Shown here: piece after piece, positions 42,749 through 53,315 of the stretch | Layout: every line of letters begins with the position of its first letter | How positions within the stretch are numbered: the stretch's first letter is position 1 | Assembly (NCBI GenBank): GCA_916048095.2 | Contig: OU696588.1 | Span: 6,438,501 to 6,502,500, forward strand | Direction of reading: 5' to 3' | Length of the DNA: 64,000 bases | Origin: Sacculina carcini | Lineage: Eukaryota; Arthropoda; Thecostraca; Sacculinidae | The notes under the pieces: generated by a model | Told to the model about the DNA's origin: nothing | Databases searched by the model: none | What the model saw: only the letters and a program-made list of their open reading frames with translations | Translations under genes and position numbers: made by a program

Positions 42749-44682
42749 AATTTTCCTTGATTTTCTTTTGTCTCTCTTCCTGACATTCTCCACCTTTTGT
42801 CTTCAATCAAGATGTCCCACTCTCCCTCGGACTCAATTAATTTTCGAGCTATTTTTGTGTCTCTTCCTTCTCTTGTGCCTTACCTTCTCCACCTTATCAA
42901 CTCTTCTTTCCTGCATGGTCTTTTCTTGCCAGACAAACATGCTATTGTTCGACCCATTATAAAAAACCTACTCTTGATCCCGCTGCTCTCACCAATTACC
43001 TTCCTATATCTCTCCTCAGTCTTCCCTCTAAGCTCCTTGAATCCGCTATTTCATTGCAACTCTCTCCTCACATCTCTAGATTCCTTGACCCGTGTCTATC
43101 TGGTTTCCGTTCTGCTCACTCTACTGAATCTGTGCTTATTTCCTTGTGTAATGACACCCTTTCACACTTCTCCTACCGTCAATCTGTCCTCTTGGTATTA
43201 CTTGATCTGTCCTCGGCTTTTGATCTTGTTAGTCACCCTATTATTATTCTTGATCTTTCCTGTTTGGGTCTATCTTCTTCCGCCCTTTCTCTTCTGAAAT
43301 CTTACCTCACTGATCGTAGTTACTCAGTTGACTTCAATTCCTCTACCTCTGCTCACTTCCCTCTTCGATCTGGTGTTCCCCAAGGTTCCGTCCTTGGCCC
43401 ACTATTATTTAATCTGTATATGTCTTCTCTTTGCCCTGTTCTTCGAAAACATTCCATTACTTTCAAAATCTATGCCGATGACATCCAATTCCTCATTCCT
43501 GTCACTCCTGATACTCCTTCCTTTCTCACTGATATACTTTCTGAAATTTCATCATGGGCCGCCTCTCGTCAGCTGTACTTGAATACTTCTAAGTCTGAGT
43601 TCATCGTACTCCATCCACCTTTTATTTCACCTCATCTTCTCCCATTTCCTATCTCAACTGCTGTTCGCAATCTCGGCTCTATATTTGTCTCTTCGCTCTC
43701 CTGCTTTGACAATATCGTTTCTGTCGCTCGCACTTGTCGTCTTATTCTGCGCTCTCTCTACCCTATACGTCCCTATCTTGATAAAAATTCCGCCATCACT
43801 CTTGTTCATACTCTCATTTTCCCCAGGTTAGACTACTGCAACTCGCTTTACTTTAGTGCTCCTCGTTCTCATCTCTTAATCCTTAAGCGTTTGATCCACC
43901 AATCTTGTCGATTTGTCTTTCATCCTATCTTTTCTCGCCACACGTCTCACCTACTTTTTCAACTCCACTGGCTTCCTATCATACCACGAATTCATTTTCG
44001 CCTTTGCTGTCTCATTTACAAGCTTCTGCATGATCCTCACCAACCTTCTTATCTTGCTAATCTTTTGTCTCCCACTGACTCACACTTTTCTCGTCGCCCT
44101 CTTCCTCTCGCTTGTCCTCGTGCATCTAACGAATCTTCCTGGTCCTCTAAATCGTTCTTCTTTCACGCCCCTCGCTTGTATAATTCTCTTCCCTCTCATA
44201 TCACCCGCGCCTCTACATTTTGGTCATTCCGCCGTCGGCTTCGCCTGTACCTTTTTGACATTTCATTTGATGCCGTCTCTCACTCTCTCTCACCTTTCGC
44301 CTCTCTGTGATATTGTTTCAACTATTTCTCCGTTTCTTGATTGTTTCAATTCTCCTCGTTGTCTTATTTTTCCCTGTCTTGAGCACAGTTACTGCTTCCT
44401 TCCCTTCCTTGCTGCTTTATTTATTCTATTGTGAATGTTCTCTGTAATAATTATCTGTCGATTTTATTGTTCGAACATACCACTTGATTTTTTGGAACTG
44501 TGCTCTTTGTGCTTGTACTTGCTATTTACCCATTTTGGTTGTTTTGTGACTTCTCTCTCTTTTACCTGCTCATTTCTCCCATATTCTTTACAATTGTCGT
44601 TTTATCTCAATTGATGTTTTCCGTTTTTCGCGCTTGTGTTTTACCGGCGCTATAGCAAATACACGTTGTTGTTGTTGTTGTT
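42749..44682 (+). mobile_element. LINE family 2 (L2/CR1-like), 5'-truncated copy
   Basis: About 1.93 kb flanked by GTTCAA (42743-42748 and 44683-44688). The 3' end carries GCGCTATAGCAAATACACG followed by (TTG)n, as in many L2/CR1-type LINEs. It splits an H1 region whose sibling at about 52620 reads through uninterrupted (GAACGTTCAATTT). The sense strand is pyrimidine-rich. The fragment at 1-650 is the same family. Confidence 0.88.
43054..44310 (+). pseudogene. LINE family 2 reverse transcriptase, C-terminal part
   Basis: The frame is open for 418 codons. It contains CLSGFRSAHSTES, VLLDLSSAFDLVSHP, SGVPQGSVLGPLLFNLYM, FKIYADDIQF (catalytic YADD), PRLDYCNSLYF, FQLHWLPIIPRIHFRLCCLI and APRLYNSLP, the familiar L2/CR1/Rex order. 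Upstream (42797-43053) the same protein continues in other frames (LLPDKHAIVRPIIKK region), so a frameshift lies near 42965 and another near 43050. The endonuclease domain is absent. Confidence 0.85.
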
Positions 44683-44980
44683 GTTCAATTTCCCCTGTAG
44701 AATTAATCCATACACAAAACCAATGGATTTGACTTCAAGATCAAGAACGGATCGTGTTCGAGTTCTGAATTTTTCAGCACGACGGGCGGGTGTGAAAATG
44801 ACTAAGGCGGACTGATGGGAAATATTTTGTCGAAATAAAAATAATTCAACTTAGAATTTTCAATTGATTAATATTTTTATGAGTGTACCCTATTTCATTT
44901 TTAATTTTCCATATTTTTATGAATTGAATATGAATTTCATGTTATGAATTGCTCCGCACAACGGGCGGGTTTTAATGCTA

Positions 44981-47228
44981 GTCTGTATATATAAAAGAGA
45001 TCCTCTGTGTGTGTGTGTCTGTCTGTGTGTGTGTGTGTGTCTGTCCCACCCTCCTTGGTCCATTTTCTATCAGCTACTACTTGGCCACCACTTGGCCTAC
45101 TTGCTAACAATTTATACCACCACGTTGGAAATTTTCTTGAGTACACCATAGGCTAAATTTTTAATTTTACAAATAAAACCAAAAAAGGTATAGCGGTGAA
45201 AAAACAAAATGAACCCTGAAAAATGCGAAACTTTTGGTAAATATTCTGCCATCGAGTTTTCCTAAACTAGAAATGGTACAGCAATACACATTATACCACT
45301 GTGTAGAGAATGTTCCGTTCTACAAGATACTTTATTATTCATATCTAAAAATGAAATATAAAAGATGTAAAAATGACAAAATTTCAATCTACATTCAAAA
45401 AAATGTTTTTACTCTGGGCGTCGGATATTCTTTACTTTTTTCTCTATTTCTCAACAACTAATTATCACAAATCTAAATAAATTAGACCATCATGCTGGGA
45501 ATTTTGTTTTCTACAGCACGGTATAAATTTTAATTTTCCAGAGTGTATTAATAAGACGTTACGTCGATGTGAAGTCAAAATGACAATGTCAAAAAGGCAA
45601 AATTAGCACTGAAAACCGTGAATATGTTGGTCAATATTCTGTCATCTGCTCCTCATTTAACCAGCAACGGTACAGCTATACTAATTATACCATTGTGTAG
45701 AACATTTTGTGTTCTACAAGAAAGAAATGATACAAAAAACGTGTAAAATTGGCAAAATTCTCAAATACATCCAACATTTCACTTGAACACCGGGCGACAA
45801 AAATTAATTCATTTTTCTACCTATTTCTCAATAACTATTTGTCACACATTAAAATAAATTATATCATCGTGCTAAATTTTTTTGTTTTCTACAATATGGT
45901 ATAATTTTAGTTTTCCAAAGTGTACCTAAAGGAAGTTACGGCGGTGTAAATTCATAAGGACATATTGCCAATTTGACAGCTATTATGCGCACTTGCGATT
46001 ACACAGGAATCTACACTGATTAAATTTCACTGAAGCCCAATCACAATTAAGAATGCATCATATTATCTCCAAGCATGGATGGTGTGGTTTAATTGGGTAC
46101 AGTTTAATTAATGTTACACTATACTGAATAGAAAGGATATATTGTCCTCAATATTTACATATGAATTGTTCCGCACTACGATCGGGTAAAATGCTACTGG
46201 GAGCAAAGTTAACTACAGAATTTTACTGTGTAATTTAATTGGTTTAATTTCAAGTTGCATACGGATATGGGTTGTAATATCATGCAATGCCAACTATATG
46301 CATATGATGTTTTAGCGGAAGCATTAATCAGGAATTATAGAGATGACAGAAAGTTTCATTGTTTTGATAGTGTTACACTTCTGAAATACTACACACGAAG
46401 GACGGGTGTGAATTTGAGCAGTATTGAGGGAAAAAATTCGTCAATAATTAGAACAAGATTATACAAATTTTGATTTTTCTATTGGATAAGCTTTTTGCTT
46501 TTTGATTCATTATATTTTATAAATTATCCGCACGACGGGCGGGTTTAAATATGATTCTGTTCGAGGGAAAATGATTTGCCACAGCTAAAATAAACACATT
46601 TATATTTAGACTTTTTATTGATTTACTTTTTTATTTTTAAATTTATATTCGTTTTATTTGATGAATACAATAATTTTTTTGCTTGATTAATTGTTCCGCG
46701 AAACTAGAGGGTTTCAATGCTAGATGATGTTAATTTATAAATATATTTTGGAAACATTATGATGAAAAAGTTTAGTAATTTTTCATTTTGTATTCAGCAC
46801 GACGGGCATGTTTAAATATGACGCGGTTTAGCACAACTATTTTGCCAAAATAAATATAATAAGATAGAAATTTAAACTTTCTTACGGGCTTACATATTTT
46901 TAATTAATATTCCTTTTCTCTTATGAATTAAACACAAATTTCAAAGTATGAATTGTTCCGCACGACGGGCGGGTTAATATGCTAGAATTTTCATTGTTTG
47001 TTACGTGTTTGTGTTATGAATTATTCCGCGCGAAGGGTAGGTTTAAATATGAGGCGGGATGAGGAATACTATTTTGTAAAAATAAAAATGAAAATATCAA
47101 CATTTAGACTTTTCTATTGGTAAACATACTTACAGGTTAATTTTTTGGCTTTTTAATTTGTCTTCATTCTCTTTTATGGATTGAATATGAATTTTAATTT
47201 TTGAATTGTTCCGCACGACGGGCGGGTT

Positions 47229-47230
<2 letters not shown>
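44981..47230 (+). mobile_element. Helitron-like H1, compact copy (about 2.25 kb)
   Basis: It starts TCTGTATATATAAAAGAGAT directly after the CTAG of the preceding element, a head-to-tail Helitron arrangement. It has the H1 head, about two diverged internal repeats, the H1 tail (AAGAATGCATCATATTATCT near 46050), and successive 3' hairpin modules near 46145, 46505, 46795, 46957, 47028 and 47209. The terminal CTAG is lost in the adjoining (TA)n tract. It shows what H1 looks like without satellite expansion. Confidence 0.55.

Positions 47231-47316
<86 letters not shown>
47231..47316. repeat. (TA)n microsatellite
   Basis: A TA tract that continues beyond the LTR element at 51542; the element appears to have inserted into it. 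Confidence 0.95.
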
Positions 47317-47322
<6 letters not shown>

Positions 47323-47573
47323 TACTCGCAGATAACAGCACAACACACTTTGTATTTGCACTCCCCACTGGTCAGAACGCAGCCAACACACAGGCCAACA
47401 GTCATTAGTACACTAACTACTCACGCGCAACTAGCCTTACAAATGCAGACAAACATACATACACACTCGCATACACACACACCGCACGCGCCTTACACAG
47501 TATGTACCGCCGGTAATCAGCTGGCGTCATCGTCACTTCGACCAATCACCGAGCAGAACCCGATCACACCACA
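47317..47573 (-). repeat. 3' LTR of element G3 (257 bp)
   Basis: Borders are TGTAGTTAC...CACCACA in plus-strand reading. 131 bp (47443-47573) are the same as 51411-51541, and the outer nine bases TGTAGTTAC also match 51400-51408. In between are 117 bp (47326-47442) not present in the other LTR. Confidence 0.85.
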
Positions 47574-47617
47574 CGCCCCCGTGATATCACTATCACCCAA
47601 AAATAATTACAAGGGAT

Positions 47618-50600
47618 TCAAAAATCTGTCTCGTAATCTTCGAATCTTTGCGGTCTTCGCCGTTCCCGTCTGGGTCTTGAGCGGTTGATGGTACCCTCCA
47701 GGCTGTCATCCGAAGCTGCTGGCTCCGTGGACGATTCACCAGGCCTGTCGATCAACGACTGTGGCTCCACCTCGACATCGTCGTCCGAGTCTGGCTCGAA
47801 CAACCGCCTCACGTCCAGCACGTGACGGGGTACGCCGTCAACGTCAATATTGTCGGCTGCATTGATCCCTGTTACTGTCCCCCGAGTCCACGTCGAGGTA
47901 CATCGAGCGGCCGGTGGCTTAGCCCACACATATTCACCAACATGCCACTCGGTGGTATCGGATTCTGGCTCGGCGACCGGTGCGGCCGGATGCCGCCAAC
48001 AATAGGCGTGAACTCCGCAAGCTGGGGCCGAACGCCGGTCGTTTCCATGCCTCGGTGCCAGGTTGTACCAGAACAACACGCTCAGCGGAGACGTGCGACA
48101 ATGCTCGGCCATTCGCTTGATTGTGCGGTGATATCGCTCGATAATGCCGTTTCCAGACGGCCGATAAGCGGCGCGGTAACGCCGCCTGACCTGCCAGCTG
48201 TCGCAAAAGACCTTCACCGCCTCCGACCGAAACGTCGCGCTGTTATCAAGCAGTAGCTCCTCCACGGGACCACGCTCCAGGAAGACACTGCGGAGTACGT
48301 CAATAACGTCTATGACGTTTTCTGAGCGCACTTGCCTCCAAATTGCGAAACGGCAAGGCCCGGAGTCGATCATGGTCAAGTAGCACCGGCCGCCGTAGTG
48401 CGTTGTATCGACTGCCAGCCTGCTCCAATTTCGACCGACCTCCAGCGTGCCGGGTTCATGTCGGGTAGGAGCTGGATCAATACTTTGACAGACCCGACAT
48501 GTTCTCACGCATTCCTCGATGTCTCCTCTTGAAACGTCAGAGTTTACCATCCTCGCCAACGCTAAACTCCGATCGACGCCAAAGTGGTGATCCTCGTGGA
48601 GTTCGCGCACCGTCATGAGACACGCATCTTTGGACCTCATCCATGCTTTCGGCACTCGCGTCAGGACGTCAGCAAGGTTCTGGTCAGATCGCACAAATGT
48701 AGGCGTCACCTTTAATCCAAGCTCTTGAACCAACTCTCTCAATATGTGAAGTCGCCGCCTTATCAGGACCTCTGCCGCACTGCCACTCCTTACACGACTC
48801 GTGCCCTCCAACGCTGACCTCATCCAGCCAATCACAGTCATCGAGTCGGTGCAGACTTCCACCTCGACCAGCCCCCATTTGACGGCCAGATTTACGGCTC
48901 GCAGAACAGCATCCAACTCTGACACATTGATATGATGTTCATCCGTCTGTTTTCGTAGCCACGACGCGTCTTCGACTACTGTGCCCCCGATCTCCAAAAC
49001 AACACCAATTGCCAAACTGCTGGCGTCGCACCACACTCTGCCAGTAATCGTCGCCGGCACGTACCAATTGCCGCGGACGGGATCGCTCGCGTGCGCCCTC
49101 TCTAGAATATCCTGCACCACACGCAGCACATGACTGTTCACGCGGCTTTCCCAGCGACCGTCCTGGGCTAGTCTTTTTACAAAGCTGCACGCGACGCGGA
49201 GCCACCCAGCAACAGGATAGTGACCGACTAAGCGGCCACAGACAGAGAAAAGCTCCCTTTTCGTCAGATTGTGGGTGACGGTTGGCATCTCGTTGTCTCG
49301 TCGGAACTCCAGCTCACCAGCGTCGATCCCTAGCCGCAACCCGAGAACACGACCACCGTCCAAACACTCAGGTGGTTTGGCTTCGAGCCCGTATCTGCGC
49401 AGGTGCTCGACGACTTCTTCCGCGCTTACGATATTCTCGTTGACGAGGATGTCGTCGATATACGACCTCGCACCAGCCCGTACTCGGTTGTCACACTCTA
49501 GCACAGCGGTCAGTATTCTTGTCATGATACGAGGTGCACAGTTAAGCCCGAATCCGAGTCTGGTCAGATAGTATCGCCGACCTTCGTACTCCACCTGCTG
49601 ATATTTCCAAAGGCTTTCGTCAACCTTGATCTGAAGGTAGGCCATTTTCAAATCAACCATCTTCAGTGGCGGCCGCTCTCGTCTCCATCGTCGCAATGTT
49701 TCGTCGCACACGGGAGCATCATAGCCGGGGTGGCACTCCACGTGCTGATTCAGCTCCCGGAAGTCGAGGACCGGACGAACTTTTTCCTTGTTCGTCTGGT
49801 GAACAGCCAGTAATGGCAGCACACCGCCGCGATCTGAGCACGGTATCTGCCATCGTCGTTCTATCCAGCGCCGAACTTCTTCATCAAACCGTGGTTTGAG
49901 CCGCGGGTACCTTGCGCTGCTGTAACTGGTCACCATGTTCTTCAACAACGGCGGCCCTTTTCGCCATCTCCACTTAACGGACCATTCGAAACCATCGAAC
50001 ACTGCCACGAAGTCAGGATCATCGATCTCAATAACAGGCCGCCTTACACAAGCGCCATCTGCGCTCACCCAAGCGCCATACGCGCTCACACAAGCGCCAT
50101 CTGCGCTCACACAAGCGCCATCTGCGCTCACCCAAGCGCCATCCGCGCTCACACAAGCGCCATCTGCGCTCACACAAGCGCCATCTGCGCTCACACAAGC
50201 GCCATCCACGCTCACACAAGCGCCATCCGCGCTCACACAAGCGCCATCTGCGCTCACACAAGCGTCATCCGCGCTCACACAAGCGCCATCCGCGCTCGCA
50301 AACGTGACCGAGCTGTCGCCGCCGACGTACACGCCCCCGAAGCGCCGAACAACATCCATGCCGATTATTGCGTCGACACCGTCTATGAGCTTATCGGCCA
50401 CAATAAACGACAACGACATCTCTCGACCACCAACCTTCAGCCGACCATATATGACACCACTGCAACCGACGCTGCGACCTTCGTATGCGTACACCTGTCG
50501 CGCCACACGCGGTGCGTTCGTCGCTAGCTCGCGCGCGACGATCGAAGTCGTGCAGCCAGTATCGACGACCGCTACAACCACCTGGCCGTCAATGGTGGCT

Positions 50601-50977
50601 GACACGCACGGCAGCGCCTCTAGTCGCGGCCTGGGGCCACTGGGAGGCCTGATGGCGCAGCAGACCTCCCAGCCGCGTTTCCCGAACCAGCTTGGACAGG
50701 GTACGAACAGTTTCGTACAAAATGTGCGCCGCCTCGGTTCTGTACTTCGTGGCGGCCCACGGTTAGCCCTTGACACCATTGCTATCGGTTGTCCTTCTCT
50801 TTCCGCTAGCAACTCACGAGCGCGGTCCACCAACTGCGCAGTTAACAGGTTGTGGACTCCCTGTGAGCATCTTATATCCTTCGAGATATCTCGAGGAAGT
50901 CCAACAATAAAGGCTTTCTTCAGGACACTGTCATGATTGATGTCAGCAAGCTTGGCCAGCTGACGCAGCCGTGCCAT
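47618..50977 (-). CDS. Gag C-terminus and Pol of element G3
   Basis: 1,119 codons from the ATG at 50977, in frame with the upstream gag piece. The start belongs to gag (DRARELLAEREGQ region). Protease has VVDTGCTTS (Asp 139) and IIGMDVV. Twelve heptapeptide repeats (SADGACV type) fill about residues 228-311. RT has VLDFRELNQH, KMVDLKMAYLQIKV, LGFGLNCAPRI and the catalytic SYIDDILV. RNase H has VWCDASSLAIGV and ELDAVLRAVN, then TDSMTVIGW. Integrase has a HEDHHFGVDRS...CRVCQS finger and the DDE residues in AVDTTHYGG, LLLDNSATF and NGIIERYHR. The C-terminus is basic and acidic rather than a chromodomain. All pol catalytic residues appear intact. Confidence 0.85.
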   Translation of the reverse strand: MARLRQLAKLADINHDSVLKKAFIVGLPRDISKDIRCSQGVHNLLTAQLVDRARELLAEREGQPIAMVSRANRGPPRSTEPRRRTFCTKLFVPCPSWFGKRGWEVCCAIRPPSGPRPRLEALPCVSATIDGQVVVAVVDTGCTTSIVARELATNAPRVARQVYAYEGRSVGCSGVIYGRLKVGGREMSLSFIVADKLIDGVDAIIGMDVVRRFGGVYVGGDSSVTFASADGACVSADDACVSADGACVSADGACVSVDGACVSADGACVSADGACVSADGAWVSADGACVSADGACVSAYGAWVSADGACVRRPVIEIDDPDFVAVFDGFEWSVKWRWRKGPPLLKNMVTSYSSARYPRLKPRFDEEVRRWIERRWQIPCSDRGGVLPLLAVHQTNKEKVRPVLDFRELNQHVECHPGYDAPVCDETLRRWRRERPPLKMVDLKMAYLQIKVDESLWKYQQVEYEGRRYYLTRLGFGLNCAPRIMTRILTAVLECDNRVRAGARSYIDDILVNENIVSAEEVVEHLRRYGLEAKPPECLDGGRVLGLRLGIDAGELEFRRDNEMPTVTHNLTKRELFSVCGRLVGHYPVAGWLRVACSFVKRLAQDGRWESRVNSHVLRVVQDILERAHASDPVRGNWYVPATITGRVWCDASSLAIGVVLEIGGTVVEDASWLRKQTDEHHINVSELDAVLRAVNLAVKWGLVEVEVCTDSMTVIGWMRSALEGTSRVRSGSAAEVLIRRRLHILRELVQELGLKVTPTFVRSDQNLADVLTRVPKAWMRSKDACLMTVRELHEDHHFGVDRSLALARMVNSDVSRGDIEECVRTCRVCQSIDPAPTRHEPGTLEVGRNWSRLAVDTTHYGGRCYLTMIDSGPCRFAIWRQVRSENVIDVIDVLRSVFLERGPVEELLLDNSATFRSEAVKVFCDSWQVRRRYRAAYRPSGNGIIERYHRTIKRMAEHCRTSPLSVLFWYNLAPRHGNDRRSAPACGVHAYCWRHPAAPVAEPESDTTEWHVGEYVWAKPPAARCTSTWTRGTVTGINAADNIDVDGVPRHVLDVRRLFEPDSDDDVEVEPQSLIDRPGESSTEPAASDDSLEGTINRSRPRRERRRPQRFEDYETDF
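50045..50298 (-). repeat. In-frame 21-bp minisatellite in G3 pol (12 units)
   Basis: Plus-strand units of the type ACAAGCGCCATCTGCGCTCAC recur about twelve times, encoding (S-A-D-G-A-C-V)n between protease and RT. Variants (SADDACV, SVDGACV, SAYGAWV, SADGAWV) mean units have diverged or been shuffled. Period 21 keeps the frame. Confidence 0.95.
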
Positions 50978-50992
50978 GAAATTGTCAGGCGT

Positions 50993-51379
50993 TTATCCTG
51001 CAGTCAGCTTGCCCGTCGCGAATTCCTCGTAAGCGTTGAAGGGGTTCTTGGCGTACGCCTTCAGCAGAGCCTTTTTGATGCTTTGATACGAGCCCTGCTC
51101 CTCCTCGCTAAGCTCATCGTACATGTTGTATGCCACACCCTCAAGGAAGAGCGGCAGTACATCATGAAGCTCCGACACGCGACGCAACTTAGCCACCTTT
51201 TCGAATTTCCGCAGCCATTGCGTCACGTCTGATCCTTCGCAACCGCTGAAAGGCTTGATCATTTCAGAGAATTTGATCCCAGCAACAGGCACCGCCTCTG
51301 ACGTATTTGCACAGTGAGCGTCATCATGTCCACGTCGGCTTGCTGCCCCGTCATCAACCACTTTCGATCGACTCGCCAT
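50993..51379 (-). pseudogene. Gag N-terminal part of element G3, ended by an in-frame TAA
   Basis: The ATG at 51379 starts MASRSKVVDDG. A capsid-like segment follows (IKFSEMIKPFSGCEGSDVTQ, LRKFEKVAKL, LFLEGVAYNMYDELS, IKKALLKAYAKNPFNAYEEF). This resembles Gypsy-type Gag capsid domains. The stop TAA (50993-50995) is followed in the same frame by TPDNFM and the rest of gag. Read-through or a nonsense mutation are both possible; because it interrupts the capsid, a mutation is more likely. Confidence 0.7.
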
Positions 51380-51399
51380 GCTAGCACGCCGAAATAGCT

Positions 51400-51857
<458 letters not shown>

Positions 51858-52317
51858 AGCATTAAAACCGCATTAAAACCCGCCCGTTGTGCGGAACAAT
51901 TCATAAAAATATTGCAAACTAAAAATAAATAAGGCAAACTCATGAAGACCTTAATCAATTAAAAAGTCTAAATTTCATTATTTTTAATTTTATTTTGACA
52001 AAATATTTTCACTCAACCCGCCTCATATTTAAACCCGCCCGACGTGAGGAATAATTCAGAACTCGAACACCATCCGTTCTGGTTCTTGAAGTCAAATCCA
52101 TTAGTTTTGTATATGAATTCATTCTATACGGTGAAATTGAACGTTTTATTGCTACCCGCGGGACATTTTTATTGCATAAAAATGAGCCATCGCTTCGTTT
52201 GCGTTTGAAGCCCCTGATCATTGAACCAGCGAACCATGAACCAGCGCAATTATGTCACCTCATATTCAAGCATACATACACAGACAGACAGATAATTTCT
52301 TCTTTATGTATATATAT
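51858..52317 (-). mobile_element. Helitron-like H2, reverse copy
   Basis: The head is near 52317 (reverse complement TATATATATACATAAAGAAG), the internal hairpin near 52035-52050, and the 3' hairpin near 51880-51897. It lies head-to-tail with the deleted copy on its left and abuts the H1 3' end at 52318. Confidence 0.55.
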
Positions 52318-53131
52318 AGCATTAAAACCCGCCCGTTGTGCGGAGCAATTCATAACATGAAATTCATATTCAATTCGTAAAAAAATATGGAAAAATAAAA
52401 ATGAAATAGGGTACACTCATAAAAATATTAATCAATTGAAAATTATAAGTTTAATTATTTTTATTTCGACAAAATATTTCCCCTCAGTCCGCCTGAGTCA
52501 TTTTTATACCCGCCCGTCGTGCTGAATAATTCAGAACTCGAACACGATCCGTTCTGGATCTTGAAGTCAAATCCATTGGTTTTGTGTATGGATTAATTCT
52601 ACAGGGTAAATTGAACGTTCTATTGTCTATAGTTGCTGCCCGCGGAGCATTTTTATTTGTAAAAAAATACCTTTTTTAAATGAACCATTTGAAAAAATGA
52701 ACTAAAAAATGGAAACACCTTTTTTAAACCCGCCCGTCGTGGGGAACAATTCATACAATAAAATTCATATAAGAAGTCAAATCCATTGGTTTTGTGTATG
52801 GATTAATTCTACAGGGAAAATTGAACGTTCTATTGTCTATAGTTGCTGCCCGCGGAACATTTTTATTTTTGAAAAAAAATACCTTTTTTTAAATGAACCA
52901 TTTGAAAAAATGATCTAAAAACACTTTTTTAAACCCACCCGTCGTGCGGAACAATTCATACAATAAAATTCATATCAAATCCATAAAATATAATGAATAC
53001 AAATTGAAAAGCAAAAAATGTAACCTATAAATATCTTAACCAATAGAAAAGTCTAAATGTGAATATTTTTGTTCTTATTTTAACAAATATTATCCCTCAA
53101 CCCGCCTGATATATAAATCTGCCCGTCGTGT

Positions 53132-53307
53132 TGTACGATATATTATAGCACTCAACACAACAATAACAATAACAATACAACAACAATAGAATGATACAAC
53201 GCCACGACACACACACCACCACTGCTGTACACACACTGGCTGACGGCCGTTAGCGTCACCCACGCCTAATACCCTCGCGCCCTCTGGCGGTGTAGGCACT
53301 CACTACA
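53132..53307 (-). repeat. 3' LTR of element S copy 2
   Basis: 176 bp, TGTA...TACA borders, identical by eye to 57689-57864. It carries the copy 2 variants CCACCACTG and GGCACTCACTACA. Confidence 0.95.
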
Positions 53308-53315
53308 TCTCCCCT

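Larger units (their letters stand above)
40717..44980 (+). mobile_element. Helitron-like H1, 5'-truncated copy with nested LINE
   Basis: It begins in H1 tail sequence (ACACCGATAAAATTTCACTG) and ends CCGCACAACGGGCGGGTTTTAATGCTAG at 44980. It is an inverted partner of 52318-59165, sharing blocks such as GCAAATGATGCTGGAGAATG / ATCATTCTCC... and the CCCAAACACGCGGCCC hAT-like end (reverse complement near 42060-42090). Net of the LINE it is about 2.3 kb. No Rep/helicase is encoded. Confidence 0.55.

Noticed and set aside
49935-50936. 333-codon plus-strand frame with (ALTQAPS)n repeats
   Set aside because: It is the antisense reading of the G3 pol minisatellite; the minus strand encodes protease and RT.
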